Part shown: positions 54,922 through 63,923 of the stretch, one piece after another | How the letters are laid out: every line of letters begins with the position of its first letter | How positions within the stretch are numbered: position 1 is the first letter of the stretch | Assembly (NCBI GenBank): GCA_947498455.1 | Contig: CANMKK010000016.1 | Span: 49,611 to 113,610, forward strand | DNA: 64,000 nt | DNA from: an uncultured Aquimarina sp. | GTDB lineage: Bacteria; Bacteroidota; Bacteroidia; Flavobacteriales; Flavobacteriaceae | Reading direction: 5' to 3' | Position numbers and translations under genes: made by a program | The notes under the pieces: model-generated | Told to the model about the DNA's origin: nothing | The model's input: only the letters and a program-made list of their open reading frames with translations | Databases searched by the model: none

Positions 54922-55124
54922 ATGTTTTTGGAGGTATTTATTGCATGTGGTAGCCTAAAAATACGATTTATATCATTCGAAATCACTAGTGCTCGGAAGT
55001 ATACATTAAAAATCATTACTAAAATCAGGTTTGAATATTCAAGTTTGTTAAATCTAAATCATTTGGGTTTTTATAAATATGATTTTGTAATGATCCATTT
55101 CTTTAGACATCTCTAGTCGTTAAG

Positions 55125-55586
55125 TCATAAAATTTCATCCGTAACTTTGCGATTAGTAGTTGCTTCATTGAAACGATATTCCGCATTTTTAATATAATCA
55201 AACCCTCTATTATCCGCTATATAAAAATCCAACCACCTTCTGTTTTTTTCTTCTCCTATTTCTTCTATTTTTTTACCTGAAATGCATGTTTGAATTATAT
55301 AACGTTTTTCTTTTAGATGGCTTTTTTGGATTGTTCTTTTTATCAATCGATAATATCGATAATGATATGAATTATATAATTTGAATGCTAGTATTACTCC
55401 CAAAAGCACAACTAAACTAATAATAGTTGTATTCAATGAGTATAAAAACCCTAACACTACAGATAGAATTAAATATATTATTAAAAAATAGATTAAAATT
55501 CCAAAATTTCTAGAATGCACATAACTGGTTTTATCATACCAATAGGGTTTATGAAGTGATTTTCTAACCAGTGGCGTTTCTTTCAT
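55125..55586 (-). CDS. Hypothetical membrane protein (153 aa)
   Basis: Two adjacent membrane spans (about 29-50 and 53-70, YFLIIYLILSVVLGFLYSL and IISLVVLLGVILAFKLYN) lie between a basic N-terminus and a charged cytoplasmic-looking C-terminal half with IGEEKNRRWLDFYIADNRGF. No family recognised. Confidence 0.6.
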   Translation of the reverse strand: MKETPLVRKSLHKPYWYDKTSYVHSRNFGILIYFLIIYLILSVVLGFLYSLNTTIISLVVLLGVILAFKLYNSYHYRYYRLIKRTIQKSHLKEKRYIIQTCISGKKIEEIGEEKNRRWLDFYIADNRGFDYIKNAEYRFNEATTNRKVTDEIL

Positions 55587-55677
55587 TTTTTTTATTCTAT
55601 TCTGGCTAAAGTGTTTGTGTATAAGTAGAAATACCCGTTAAGGTATTATGACTTCATACATTCGTGTTATAAGCTTT

Positions 55678-56556
55678 TTATTTTTTGGATTCGAGTATTT
55701 TTGCAATAAGAGATTTTAATTCCAAAATTTCTTTTTCTTGTTTTTCGATTCTATAGTTTTGTTCTTTTAATTTTAGTATTTCCTTTTCCTGTTGAATTGT
55801 GTAAAGAGTCAATTCTTCAATTTTTTGGAGTAATTTTGAGTCCATTTCTCCCAAAAAAATTCCATTTTCTTCTACTTCCTTAGCACTTGGTATATCTTTT
55901 AAATGTCCTTTTTCTTTGATATGATTTTCTACTTCTTGTAGAGTTGGTAACTCATAATCATCATAAAAAACGAAATCTGACCAACTTGTTTCAACTTTTA
56001 TTTCTTTTGCTCTGATTTTTCCATTTACAGCTAGTTTCCAAGAGCCTGGGTTATAAGTTCCAATACCTACATTTCCGCCATTGATTGTAAACGAGTTAGT
56101 TCCATTTTCTAAGTAAATTCGAAATTGAGAGAGGTTGTCACTTAGCCCCATATAAGTTCTTCTAGTTCCAGTCTTATCTTGCCAGTTAGTATATAACCAA
56201 GTATCATCTGTGCTTTGAAGAGTTAGAATAGCATCGTATTCACTACTGACATGTAATGGTGAATTAGGATTATAATTACCTATGCCGACATTACCTCCAT
56301 TTATTGTGAATTTATTAGCTCCATTTTGTAGATAAAGCCTAAAATCAGTCAAACTTGGATCAAATCCCATATAGGCTTTTCTAGAACCATTTTTATCCAT
56401 CCAATTAGTATATAACCAACTATTATCTGTACTTTGTAGCGTTAATATATTATCACTATTACTTTTAACCGTTAAAGTTCCATTTACAACTTCATTCTGA
56501 GCATTTATTCCTAAGGTAATTCCGAATAATGCAATTGATAATAATGCTTTTTTCAT
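55678..56556 (-). CDS. Exported repeat protein with C-terminal coiled coil (tail-fibre-like)
   Basis: The 292-residue product has a signal peptide (about 1-19, ending INAQ) and two copies of a repeat of about 75 residues. Each contains ILTLQSTD-x-WLYTNW and FTINGGNVGIG-x-YNP. A segment LAVNGKIRAKEIKVE and a coiled coil of Glu/Lys heptads (about 235-290) follow. This resembles the stalk and intramolecular-chaperone region of Bacteroidetes tail-fibre/S74-like proteins, but the protease motif is not evident. It probably forms a trimeric surface fibre. Confidence 0.72.
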   Translation of the reverse strand: MKKALLSIALFGITLGINAQNEVVNGTLTVKSNSDNILTLQSTDNSWLYTNWMDKNGSRKAYMGFDPSLTDFRLYLQNGANKFTINGGNVGIGNYNPNSPLHVSSEYDAILTLQSTDDTWLYTNWQDKTGTRRTYMGLSDNLSQFRIYLENGTNSFTINGGNVGIGTYNPGSWKLAVNGKIRAKEIKVETSWSDFVFYDDYELPTLQEVENHIKEKGHLKDIPSAKEVEENGIFLGEMDSKLLQKIEELTLYTIQQEKEILKLKEQNYRIEKQEKEILELKSLIAKILESKK

Positions 56557-56797
56557 TTTTTTATTTTAAGATGTTTATATAGGTAAGTGTCAAACCCCTT
56601 TAAATTGTTGCGATAATATTTTGAGAAATTGTTTATTACATTTAAATAAAATAGATATGTCCTTTGTATTTCATATGTTTTTGATTAGAACACTTGTAAT
56701 TTTTGACAAATGTAGATCTTTTTATTAGTTAGTGTAATAAGTAATGGGTTTGTTACCCCTGAAATTGAAAATATATTTTACAATTACTTTTTGGGAT

Positions 56798-59194
56798 TTA
56801 TTTTCTATACTTTCTCTTTCTGAAATAGGAAAATAAAAACCCAAACACTCCTAAAATTAAAAGAGGTACAAGGATATTAATAAATTGCCAGAAGGTTCTG
56901 TTTTTTGATGCTTTTTCAAGGTCTAAAAAGGCAACACTGATTTCTTTACCACGCACAGCTACTATACCAGAATCATCCAGGAGATAGTTTACTGTATTTA
57001 ATAAAAATTCTTTATTTCCATATTTTAGGTTCATATATGGATCGTATCCTAATTCTACGGGTTTGTTTTTTCTGATGTTGTTTTTAATAACGTCTCCATC
57101 TGCGATCACTACCATTTTATTTTCAGGACTTGAGTCTTTGGAGTTATCTACTTTAAATGGTTTGATACGATCTTTGTAAGTAGATTTAAAACTCCCTTCT
57201 AAGAGTACGGCCATTGCATGATTCCCGTTGGTATAACTAGCGATATCTGATTTTTTATTGATGATGTCCAGACGTATTTCTTTTGGGGTGCCTTCTAATT
57301 TTGATTTATCAGAGCTGGTGACTAGGATCGTCTTTTTTACATCGTTTTGTAATGTGTCTATTTGATTAGAAAACTCGAATTTTATAGCTTCTGTATTTTT
57401 AACTATTGGGTGATTACTTTTACTTTTGGTGAGGGATGCATAAAACCAAGGGTAGGGATTAAACTGTGTGTCATTCCCTTCTCCAGAGGCTAACATAATA
57501 GGGGCTGAGTATAGGTCATTTACTAAGACGGGGTTGATACGCACTCCATATGAGAATAATGCATCCCCTAATCTAAGATCTTGCATAAAGGCTACTGAAG
57601 ATCCTTTTGATTCAGGTGTAAATAAACTGTCAATTTCCATGGCTACAGATTCTAGTAACCACAATGATTTACCACCATTCATGATAAATTGATCTAAGAC
57701 ATATTTTTCTTTTTCTGAATAGGGTTGTGTAGGTTTTGCATTAATTACCATATCGAATTTTTGCAATTCCCGAAGTGTTTTTTCTGGATTAGAGACTACA
57801 GAATCTAGTGTAAACGCTCCTACAAAATAATATTCTTGCAATGTTTTTATAAAATCAGCAATTTTAATATCTGGTAATTGACCATTTCCTTTTAATACGG
57901 CAATTTTATTTTTTTTAGGATGTATGAGTTTTTTTAAGGCATCTGCAAAGATGTATTCTAATTGTTGGATAGAATTGTTAACACGCTCTTTTGTGGTTGC
58001 TCCTAGGGTGTTTTTTATCAATGATACTTTTACGCTCCTGTTTTGATAGTTCAGAATTGCCCATGGAACAACGGTTTCTATTTCGGTTTTACCACTTTCC
58101 TGAACACTTACTTCCATTGGAGTGAGGCCCAATCGCTGTAATTCTTCTAAGGTTTCTTTTCTAAATTCTTCTTCTTCAATAGGATTTGTAAAGGCATATT
58201 GAAGATTGGGATTAATAGCGTTAAATTCTTCTAGTAGTTGTTTGGTCTCCCGCTGTAATTTTTTGAACTCTGAAGGAAAATCTCCCTTAAGTAATACATC
58301 TATTGTAATGGGAACTTCGGCTTCCTGAATTAATGTTTCGGTGGCTTTGGATAATGTGAAACGCCCATCTTTGGTAAGGTCAAAACGATTATATACCGTA
58401 TTCCCTGCAAGGTTGCATATAATGACAGCAATAATTCCAATACCTGTCAGTTTTGCAATTGTTTTTGGTGTTCTTTTTTGTAGTGAAATAATGGTTAGAA
58501 AAATAAAAAATCCTATGATGCTAATAAAATAGATGACATCTCTGGAGTCTATTATTCCTTGACTAATGCGCTCATAATGCAATTGCATTCCTATTTGTTC
58601 CAGAGTGTAATCTGCCGTACCAAATAATTGATAGTTGGCAAGCCCGCTTAATCCAAAATAGAATAGAAAACAAAGAAATAACCCTAAAAGAAAAGCTACG
58701 ATCTGACTATTGGTAACAGATGAGGAGAAAATACCTATGGCAGTATAGGCGGCACTTAGTAATAACAATGCGATATAAGACCCTAAGGTGCTTCCCAAAT
58801 CAAAATTACCGATTGGATTTCCCAGTTGATGAATGGTGATAATATATAGTAGACTAGGAACTAGTGCGATGAGAATAAGAAAAAAACTACCTAAATATTT
58901 TCCTGTGACCAGTTGCCAAAGGCGAATGGGTTTAGTGAGTAGTAGTTCTAGGGTTCCTTGTTTTTTTTCTTCGGAAATACTGCGCATTGTGATTGCAGGA
59001 ATCAGAAATAATAGTATCCAGGGGGCAATAAGGAAGAATGGAGATAAATCTGCAAAACCGCTATTGAGTATATTAAACTGTCCTTTGAAAACCCATAAAA
59101 AGAGTCCGTTAAGGATTAGAAACATACCGATTACCAAATATCCTACTGCCGAAGCAAAAAATGTATTAATTTCTTTTCGTATTACTGCAAACAT
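56798..59194 (-). CDS. gldG: GldF-GldG fusion, gliding-motility ABC transporter subunit
   Basis: The 798 residues join two proteins that are separate in Flavobacterium johnsoniae. Residues about 1-245 are GldF, an ABC-2 permease with six spans and the cytoplasmic motif SISEEKKQGTLELLLTKPI. Residues about 245-798 are GldG, with a membrane span, a large soluble region (QLEYIFADALKKLIHPKKNK, then FDMVINAKPTQPYSEKEKYV) and a C-terminal span before FRKRKYRK. With the GldA ATPase it forms a transporter needed for gliding in some species. The gene lies upstream of dnaN with four accessory genes between. Confidence 0.9.
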   Translation of the reverse strand: MFAVIRKEINTFFASAVGYLVIGMFLILNGLFLWVFKGQFNILNSGFADLSPFFLIAPWILLFLIPAITMRSISEEKKQGTLELLLTKPIRLWQLVTGKYLGSFFLILIALVPSLLYIITIHQLGNPIGNFDLGSTLGSYIALLLLSAAYTAIGIFSSSVTNSQIVAFLLGLFLCFLFYFGLSGLANYQLFGTADYTLEQIGMQLHYERISQGIIDSRDVIYFISIIGFFIFLTIISLQKRTPKTIAKLTGIGIIAVIICNLAGNTVYNRFDLTKDGRFTLSKATETLIQEAEVPITIDVLLKGDFPSEFKKLQRETKQLLEEFNAINPNLQYAFTNPIEEEEFRKETLEELQRLGLTPMEVSVQESGKTEIETVVPWAILNYQNRSVKVSLIKNTLGATTKERVNNSIQQLEYIFADALKKLIHPKKNKIAVLKGNGQLPDIKIADFIKTLQEYYFVGAFTLDSVVSNPEKTLRELQKFDMVINAKPTQPYSEKEKYVLDQFIMNGGKSLWLLESVAMEIDSLFTPESKGSSVAFMQDLRLGDALFSYGVRINPVLVNDLYSAPIMLASGEGNDTQFNPYPWFYASLTKSKSNHPIVKNTEAIKFEFSNQIDTLQNDVKKTILVTSSDKSKLEGTPKEIRLDIINKKSDIASYTNGNHAMAVLLEGSFKSTYKDRIKPFKVDNSKDSSPENKMVVIADGDVIKNNIRKNKPVELGYDPYMNLKYGNKEFLLNTVNYLLDDSGIVAVRGKEISVAFLDLEKASKNRTFWQFINILVPLLILGVFGFLFSYFRKRKYRK

Positions 59195-59240
59195 ATGTTG
59201 TTTAGTCTATAATTAGTGCACGACTGGAAATATAATGATA

Positions 59241-59525
59241 TTAAACCGCTTGTATACTCCAGGCTTCAGGTTTTTGATTAAATTTATTTTTGGTATTTGC
59301 CCAAACTCCTTTGAATAACGCAGAGTTTCTGTAGTTATTGAGGTGTGCTTCTGATTCCCAATGACTATAGGTGAAAAATTGATTTGTTTGCTTTACATCC
59401 CTTGCTAATTGGAGGTGTGAACACCCCTCGAAATTCCGGATGTTATCTTTGTTTTTATTAAAATTTTCTAGAAAAGCGTCGATTTGCTCTGGGATGAATC
59501 CCATTTTTACGATTCGTATGATCAT
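59241..59525 (-). CDS. Antibiotic biosynthesis monooxygenase (ABM)-domain protein
   Basis: From the ATG at 59525 the 94 residues form a dimeric ferredoxin-like ABM domain: MIIRIVKMGFIPEQIDAFLE, then FEGCSHLQLARD and FFTYSHWESEAHLNNYRNS. A longer frame to 59624 would be built from the 8-bp repeat array and is rejected. Possible roles are a small monooxygenase or a heme/quinol-related enzyme. It starts close to gldFG (46 bases) on the same strand. Confidence 0.82.
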   Translation of the reverse strand: MIIRIVKMGFIPEQIDAFLENFNKNKDNIRNFEGCSHLQLARDVKQTNQFFTYSHWESEAHLNNYRNSALFKGVWANTKNKFNQKPEAWSIQAV

Positions 59526-59553
59526 TTCTTTTTTCTGTACTATGTGGTAACAA

Positions 59554-59625
59554 GTTGCAAAGTTACTAAGTTTTTGAGTTACAAAGTCGCAAAGATGCAA
59601 AGATGCAAAGATGCAAAGATGCAAA
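59554..59625. repeat. 8-bp-period tandem array (GTTGCAAA/GATGCAAA)
   Basis: Nine consecutive 8-base units: four exact GATGCAAA at 59594-59625 preceded by five diverged units (GTTGCAAA, GTTACTAA, GTTTTTGA, GTTACAAA, GTCGCAAA). It lies 28 bases upstream of the ABM gene start. Confidence 0.9.
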
Positions 59626-59826
59626 ATTTGTGGATTTTTATAAAATCGATACTTTTTGCGTTAGGGATAGTAGTGGAAATCCCACAGCCTGAGGGACGAA
59701 GTGCGAGGAATTGTAGCGTATAGCCCGCTCGAACGCCCAAATTTTACTTGGATAATAATTGATTTTATTGGTTTGTTAATCGGAATTAAAAAATGATTCT
59801 TAGATATAGCTACTTACATATCTATA

Positions 59827-60657
59827 TCAGTCGAAACTAATGCTTACGGTATCTCGATAATGCAATCCGAATAGGCTAGAGGCACCTCCTACGGTCTTTG
59901 GGTTGCTTTTGTAGATTACGAGTTCTAAATATCCTGAGGAATTAAAAACGGCTAACTTTTTACCATCTTCTTCTCTTTTGCTTTTTTCGATGTCAAAATT
60001 TATGGCATCGCTATATCGTTCATAGATAGTGTCAAAAATAGCGCTTCTGGCGGTAATTTTAAATGTACGTCCTTTTCTAACATTTTCAAAAAGCTTACGG
60101 GTGATATTAGTAATTAGATTTCCGTAATTATCGATATATATAATGCTTCCGACTATTTGTGTATCTCCTACATTAACAATTGGGGTAATTCCTTTAATTA
60201 ATTTGATATCCGTAATAACTTTACCGATTACTTCTAGGGTGCCTCCCCGTGCAATATGACAAGCAACAGTTACAAAAACGTCTAAAACCGGGAAATTGGT
60301 ACTTATGGTGCCGTGGATATTGATTTCGACAATTTTTTCGGGTCTAAATTCTGAAGCTATTAAGGATATCAATCCATTATTGGCACAGATAAAATAATGG
60401 TCATCCAGTTTTACTGCAATATGCTTGTTTTCGGGATTAAGTTCACTATCGATCCCTACAATATGAATACTTCCTTTAGGAAAGTTTTTATACGCATTCT
60501 GGATAATATATGCGGCTTCGGTAATGTGAAATGGTGATATCTCATGGGAGACATCTACAATTCTGGCATCGGGTAATTCTGTATATATAGCACCTTTGAC
60601 AGCAGATACAAAGTGATCTTTGATTCCGAAATCAGTAGTTAAGGTAATAATAGACAT
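59827..60657 (-). CDS. SAM hydroxide adenosyltransferase (DUF62/chlorinase-fluorinase family)
   Basis: The 276 residues have the two-domain fold of the fluorinase superfamily: TLTTDFGIKDHFVSAVKGAI at the start, VDVSHEISPF, VGIDSELNPENKHIA and YIDNYGNLITNI. Most bacterial members hydrolyse SAM to adenosine and methionine rather than make a carbon-halogen bond. It is divergent from phoH, a neighbourhood I associate with flavobacterial core genes. Confidence 0.9.
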   Translation of the reverse strand: MSIITLTTDFGIKDHFVSAVKGAIYTELPDARIVDVSHEISPFHITEAAYIIQNAYKNFPKGSIHIVGIDSELNPENKHIAVKLDDHYFICANNGLISLIASEFRPEKIVEINIHGTISTNFPVLDVFVTVACHIARGGTLEVIGKVITDIKLIKGITPIVNVGDTQIVGSIIYIDNYGNLITNITRKLFENVRKGRTFKITARSAIFDTIYERYSDAINFDIEKSKREEDGKKLAVFNSSGYLELVIYKSNPKTVGGASSLFGLHYRDTVSISFD

Positions 60658-60925
60658 GTATTACGAATTGTTAATATTTTTTAATAATAAGCGCTTAAAA
60701 ATATGTAAATTTGCTATGAAGTTATTCAAAGTTTTTTAAAACCTTAAATTTCTGAGTAAAAACAATTTGATTAATCTATTTTAGAGTACTACTTACATAT
60801 ATGACCTTAAAAAAGTTTCATCTCGTATTACATTTCTCATTTTTGGTTTCCCAACAAAAACTTCAAGTAACTTCGGCAAACTTACTCAATCCTAAAAACA
60901 AATCATACTAAAACTACTATAGCTT

Positions 60926-61882
60926 TTGAACGAACTTATTATAGAACTTACAGAAATTAATCCGAGAGAGTTTTTCGGACTTCAGAATAGCAATATCCAA
61001 TTATTAAAAAAATATTTTCCTAAGCTGAAAATTGTTGCCAGAGGTAGCAAAATGAAAGTGTATGGTGATGAAGATATGCTGGAGGAATTCGATATGCGAT
61101 TGAATATGCTATTGGAGCATTTTGCAAAGTATAATAAGCTTGATGAAAATGTCATAGAACGTGTATTGACGAGTGATAGCAAAGAAGATTATGAAACCTC
61201 TGCCGTAAGTGGAGAGGTATTGGTGCACGGAGTGGGAGGTAAACTCATCAAAGCGCAGACGGCCAATCAACGTAGATTAGTAGAGACTACCTATAAAAAC
61301 GATATGGTTTTTGCTATTGGACCTGCCGGAACCGGAAAAACCTATACCGGAGTAGCACTGGCTGTAAAAGCCCTGAAAGAAAAGCAGGTAAAAAGAATTA
61401 TATTGACACGTCCGGCTGTAGAGGCTGGAGAAAATCTAGGTTTTTTACCGGGAGATCTTAAAGAAAAATTAGATCCGTATATGCAACCTCTTTATGATGC
61501 ATTGCGGGATATGATCCCACCAGAGAAATTAGATAGTTTTATCGAAAAAGGGGTCATACAGATTGCTCCAATGGCTTTTATGCGTGGTCGTACACTAGAT
61601 AATGCTTATGTAATCCTGGATGAGGCACAGAATACAACTCATGCACAGATGAAAATGTTTCTTACACGTATGGGTAAGAATGCTAAGTTTATTATTACGG
61701 GTGATCCGGGGCAGATAGATTTACCGCGTAGGGTAACTTCTGGTCTTAAGGAAGCATTGCTAGTTTTAAAAAATGTAACGGGAATCGGAATGATTTATCT
61801 GGATGATAAAGATGTGATCCGTCATAAATTAGTGAAAAAGGTAATAGCAGCTTATAAAGAAATAGAAAATAGAAATGGTTAA
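60926..61882 (+). CDS. phoH: PhoH-family ATPase
   Basis: The 318-residue protein has an N-terminal domain and a PhoH P-loop ATPase with Walker A GPAGTGKTYT, Walker B YVILDEAQNTT, and ITGDPGQIDLPR. A TTG at 60926 is used because the next residues NELIIELTEINPREFFG belong to the conserved start. PhoH proteins act in RNA metabolism, with a predicted helicase or nuclease-linked role. purC follows 116 bases later on the same strand. Confidence 0.93.
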   Translation: MNELIIELTEINPREFFGLQNSNIQLLKKYFPKLKIVARGSKMKVYGDEDMLEEFDMRLNMLLEHFAKYNKLDENVIERVLTSDSKEDYETSAVSGEVLVHGVGGKLIKAQTANQRRLVETTYKNDMVFAIGPAGTGKTYTGVALAVKALKEKQVKRIILTRPAVEAGENLGFLPGDLKEKLDPYMQPLYDALRDMIPPEKLDSFIEKGVIQIAPMAFMRGRTLDNAYVILDEAQNTTHAQMKMFLTRMGKNAKFIITGDPGQIDLPRRVTSGLKEALLVLKNVTGIGMIYLDDKDVIRHKLVKKVIAAYKEIENRNG

Positions 61883-61941
61883 TAGAGAGGTGAGAAAGGT
61901 AGTAGGGGAGAGGTGAGTGTGTAAAGAATTTTTGAAGAAAT

Positions 61942-61997
61942 TCTCAAGGACTCACATACTCAAAGACTCATAAACTCACGTACTCACATACTAATAT
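61942..61997 (+). repeat. 8-bp-period tandem array (ACTCANNN) abutting purC
   Basis: Seven 8-base units (TCTCAAGG, ACTCACAT, ACTCAAAG, ACTCATAA, ACTCACGT, ACTCACAT, ACTAATAT) run in register up to one base before the purC ATG. The array therefore forms the ribosome-contact part of the purC leader. Confidence 0.9.
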
Positions 61998-61998
61998 A

Positions 61999-62943
61999 AT
62001 GAATACAATAACAACAACGAACTATAATTTTCCGGGTCAGAAATCTGTCTATAAAGGAAAAGTGAGAGAAGTATATGCTATTGATGATGCGCAATTGGTA
62101 ATGATTGCTACGGATCGTCTGTCGGCTTTTGATGTAGTAATGCCAAAGGGGATTCCGTATAAAGGACAGATCCTGAATCAGATTGCTACGCAAATGATGA
62201 AAGCTACAGAAGATATTGTGCCTAATTGGTTGATTGCAACTCCTGATCCTAATGTGGCTGTAGGACATCTCTGTGAGCCATTTAAAGTAGAAATGGTGAT
62301 ACGCGGGTATTTGTCGGGACATGCAGCAAGAGAATATAAAGCTGGAAAAAGGATGTTATGTGGAGTGGCTATGGCAGAAGGGATGAAGGAGAATGACCGA
62401 TTCCCAGAACCGATAATTACACCTTCTACAAAGGCGGATAATGGAGAGCACGATGAGGATATCTCCAGAGAAGAAATATTGGCTAAAGGGATTGTTTCTG
62501 AAGCTGATTACTTGATATTAGAAGAATATACACGAAAATTATTTCAGCGGGGAACAGAAATTGCAGCGAGTCGTGGGTTGATCCTAGTGGATACGAAATA
62601 TGAATTCGGAAAAACAAAGGATGGAAATATTGTATTGATTGATGAAATTCATACCCCGGATTCTTCCCGTTATTTTTATGCAGATGGATATGAAGAAAGA
62701 CAGGAAAAAGGAGAAGCACAAAAACAGTTGTCTAAAGAATTTGTGCGCCAATGGCTTATAAGTAATGGTTTCCAAGGGAAAGAAGGACAACAAATCCCAG
62801 AGATGACAGAGGATTATATAAATTCTGTATCGGATCGTTACATAGAATTATTCGAAAATATTACAGGAACTCCTTTTGTAAAGGCTGATGTTTCTGATAT
62901 CGAAAAGAGGATAGAAGGAAATGTATTAGCGTATTTAGGCTAG
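61999..62943 (+). CDS. purC: Phosphoribosylaminoimidazole-succinocarboxamide synthase
   Basis: The 314 residues match SAICAR synthetase: [40 protein letters not shown], and [16 protein letters not shown]. It joins CAIR and aspartate with ATP in purine synthesis. The length, longer than the roughly 240 residues of many bacterial forms, fits the Bacteroidetes/eukaryote-like type. The leader is an 8-bp repeat array. Confidence 0.96.
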   Translation: MNTITTTNYNFPGQKSVYKGKVREVYAIDDAQLVMIATDRLSAFDVVMPKGIPYKGQILNQIATQMMKATEDIVPNWLIATPDPNVAVGHLCEPFKVEMVIRGYLSGHAAREYKAGKRMLCGVAMAEGMKENDRFPEPIITPSTKADNGEHDEDISREEILAKGIVSEADYLILEEYTRKLFQRGTEIAASRGLILVDTKYEFGKTKDGNIVLIDEIHTPDSSRYFYADGYEERQEKGEAQKQLSKEFVRQWLISNGFQGKEGQQIPEMTEDYINSVSDRYIELFENITGTPFVKADVSDIEKRIEGNVLAYLG

Positions 62944-63121
62944 TGTAGTGATGAGGTGTCACTAGCGTTCGAAACGTTTGAGTCAAGATCGTTGCGCTAA
63001 TAGAATCAAGAACCAAGGCTAAATGTGTGTCAAAAACATTAGTTAGGTTGATAATGATAGTTATCAAAATTTTCGGATGGTTTTGATATAATATAAAGTA
63101 AAACTGAATCATACAAATACT

Positions 63122-63259
63122 ATGGAAAAACTAATCAGGGCAATTATTGCTGGATATGGAGCTAAGAAAATTGGTGGTGGTAAATGTGGTTGTATAGGGA
63201 CAGTAGTAGTTTTTATCTTCTTATATTGGTTGCTTGGATATGTTTTTAAGCTGTTTTAG
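63122..63259 (+). CDS. Small membrane protein (45 aa)
   Basis: The frame reads MEKLIRAIIAGYGAKKIGGG, then KCGC, then one hydrophobic helix (about 25-43) and ends VFKLF. The basic N-terminus with a Cys pair and a single span looks like a conserved small flavobacterial protein, but I cannot name the family. Confidence 0.6.
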   Translation: MEKLIRAIIAGYGAKKIGGGKCGCIGTVVVFIFLYWLLGYVFKLF

Positions 63260-63432
63260 GGTGGAATAAGGTAGTAAAAAATAGTTCTCCAGAACCTATA
63301 ATATTAATCGATAGCCTCCCAAAGAAGAACAAAAAACTATTTTTCCCATTCATGATGTGTTGGTCAGTAAACGTAAACTAAAAAGAAAAAGTAACCTAAA
63401 AAGTATATTAACGAGTATTGATTAAAAGAAAG

Positions 63433-63468
63433 GACCAGCTACATTTTTGTAACTGGTCTTTTCTTTCT
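63433..63468 (+). terminator. Hairpin with T-rich tail, copy 1
   Basis: GACCAGCTACA / TGTAACTGGTC around TTTT, with one C-A mismatch, followed by TTTTCTTTCTT. A covarying partner lies at 63822-63853. Confidence 0.7.
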
Positions 63469-63592
63469 TACTCTTTGTGTCGCCCTAAAAAAAGTTTATA
63501 TAATCTATCTAAAAGCTCTTTTATTATGTATTCCTGTTCCATACAGGCCATGTTACTAGGCGCAAATTGTCCAAGTTTACTATAGGATTTGC

Positions 63593-63760
63593 TCTGCAAT
63601 GCTTGCGGAAGGTCTCGTGCATATGACAAGAGCGTCCGCAACCATTGTAAAGCCAATTGTTGGTGCGACAAAACCGTCCGCAAGTAATGTAAAGCCTATT
63701 GTAAGGGGAACAATTGCTTCCGCAAGTATTGTACGAGGTTCAGTTACTATGGAGTTATAA
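63593..63760. repeat. 42-bp-period tandem array
   Basis: Units start at 63593 (TCTGCAA), 63635, 63677 and 63719 (TCCGCAA), exactly 42 bases apart. Units 2 and 3 share TGTAAAGCC at the same register. The period is a multiple of three and several frames stay open through it. A plus-strand frame 63599-63760 would encode 53 residues in 14-residue repeats (IVKPIVGATKPSAS type). Coding status undecided. Confidence 0.75.
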
Positions 63761-63785
63761 CTTTTTAATGTAATTGATACTTTTT
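63709..63785. repeat. 77-bp direct repeat, copy 1
   Basis: Identical to 63924-64000 as far as the window allows. It contains the fourth 42-bp unit plus GTTCAGTTACTATGGAGTTA and following bases. The offset is 215 bases. Confidence 0.95.
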
Positions 63786-63821
63786 TGCGTGAAGCAAAGG
63801 CCAGAGTAACATACTCATAAA

Positions 63822-63853
63822 ATAACCAGCTACATTTCTGTAACTGGTTATTG
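63822..63853 (+). terminator. Hairpin with T-rich tail, copy 2
   Basis: ATAACCAGCTACA / TGTAACTGGTTAT around TTTC. Compared with copy 1, the outer G-C pair is replaced by A-T on both arms, a compensating change. A TGTTATTTGTTTT tail follows. Confidence 0.65.
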
Positions 63854-63874
63854 TTATTTGTTTTCTTACTCATA

Positions 63875-63920
63875 CCCGCCAAGCTTTGACGTCACCCGAA
63901 AGGATTCGGGCGGTAGCGGG
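63875..63920. repeat. GC-rich hairpin element
   Basis: CCCGAA-AGGA-TTCGGG forms a perfect stem, bracketed by CCCGCC on the left and GGCGG/CGGG on the right. Its GC content stands out strongly from the surroundings. Possibly a REP-type element. Confidence 0.5.
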
Positions 63921-63923
63921 GGA

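Noticed and set aside
54922..55116. 64-residue plus-strand frame between two minus-strand genes
   Set aside because: Composition is that of translated AT-rich spacer, and it starts at the first base beyond the SRPBCC gene start. No supporting signal.
59526..59624. N-terminal extension of the ABM gene
   Set aside because: The extra residues are encoded by the 8-bp repeat array, while the domain starts at the ATG at 59525.
59827..60657. True fluorinase or chlorinase
   Set aside because: Without the halide-specific loop evidence and with a core-genome neighbourhood, the common SAM hydrolase activity is far more likely.
63468..63683. Minus-strand frame of 71 residues overlapping the 42-bp array
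   Set aside because: It is one of several open frames created by the tandem repeats, and no domain or start signal favours it. A second minus frame (63580-63882) and a plus frame (63599-63760) compete.
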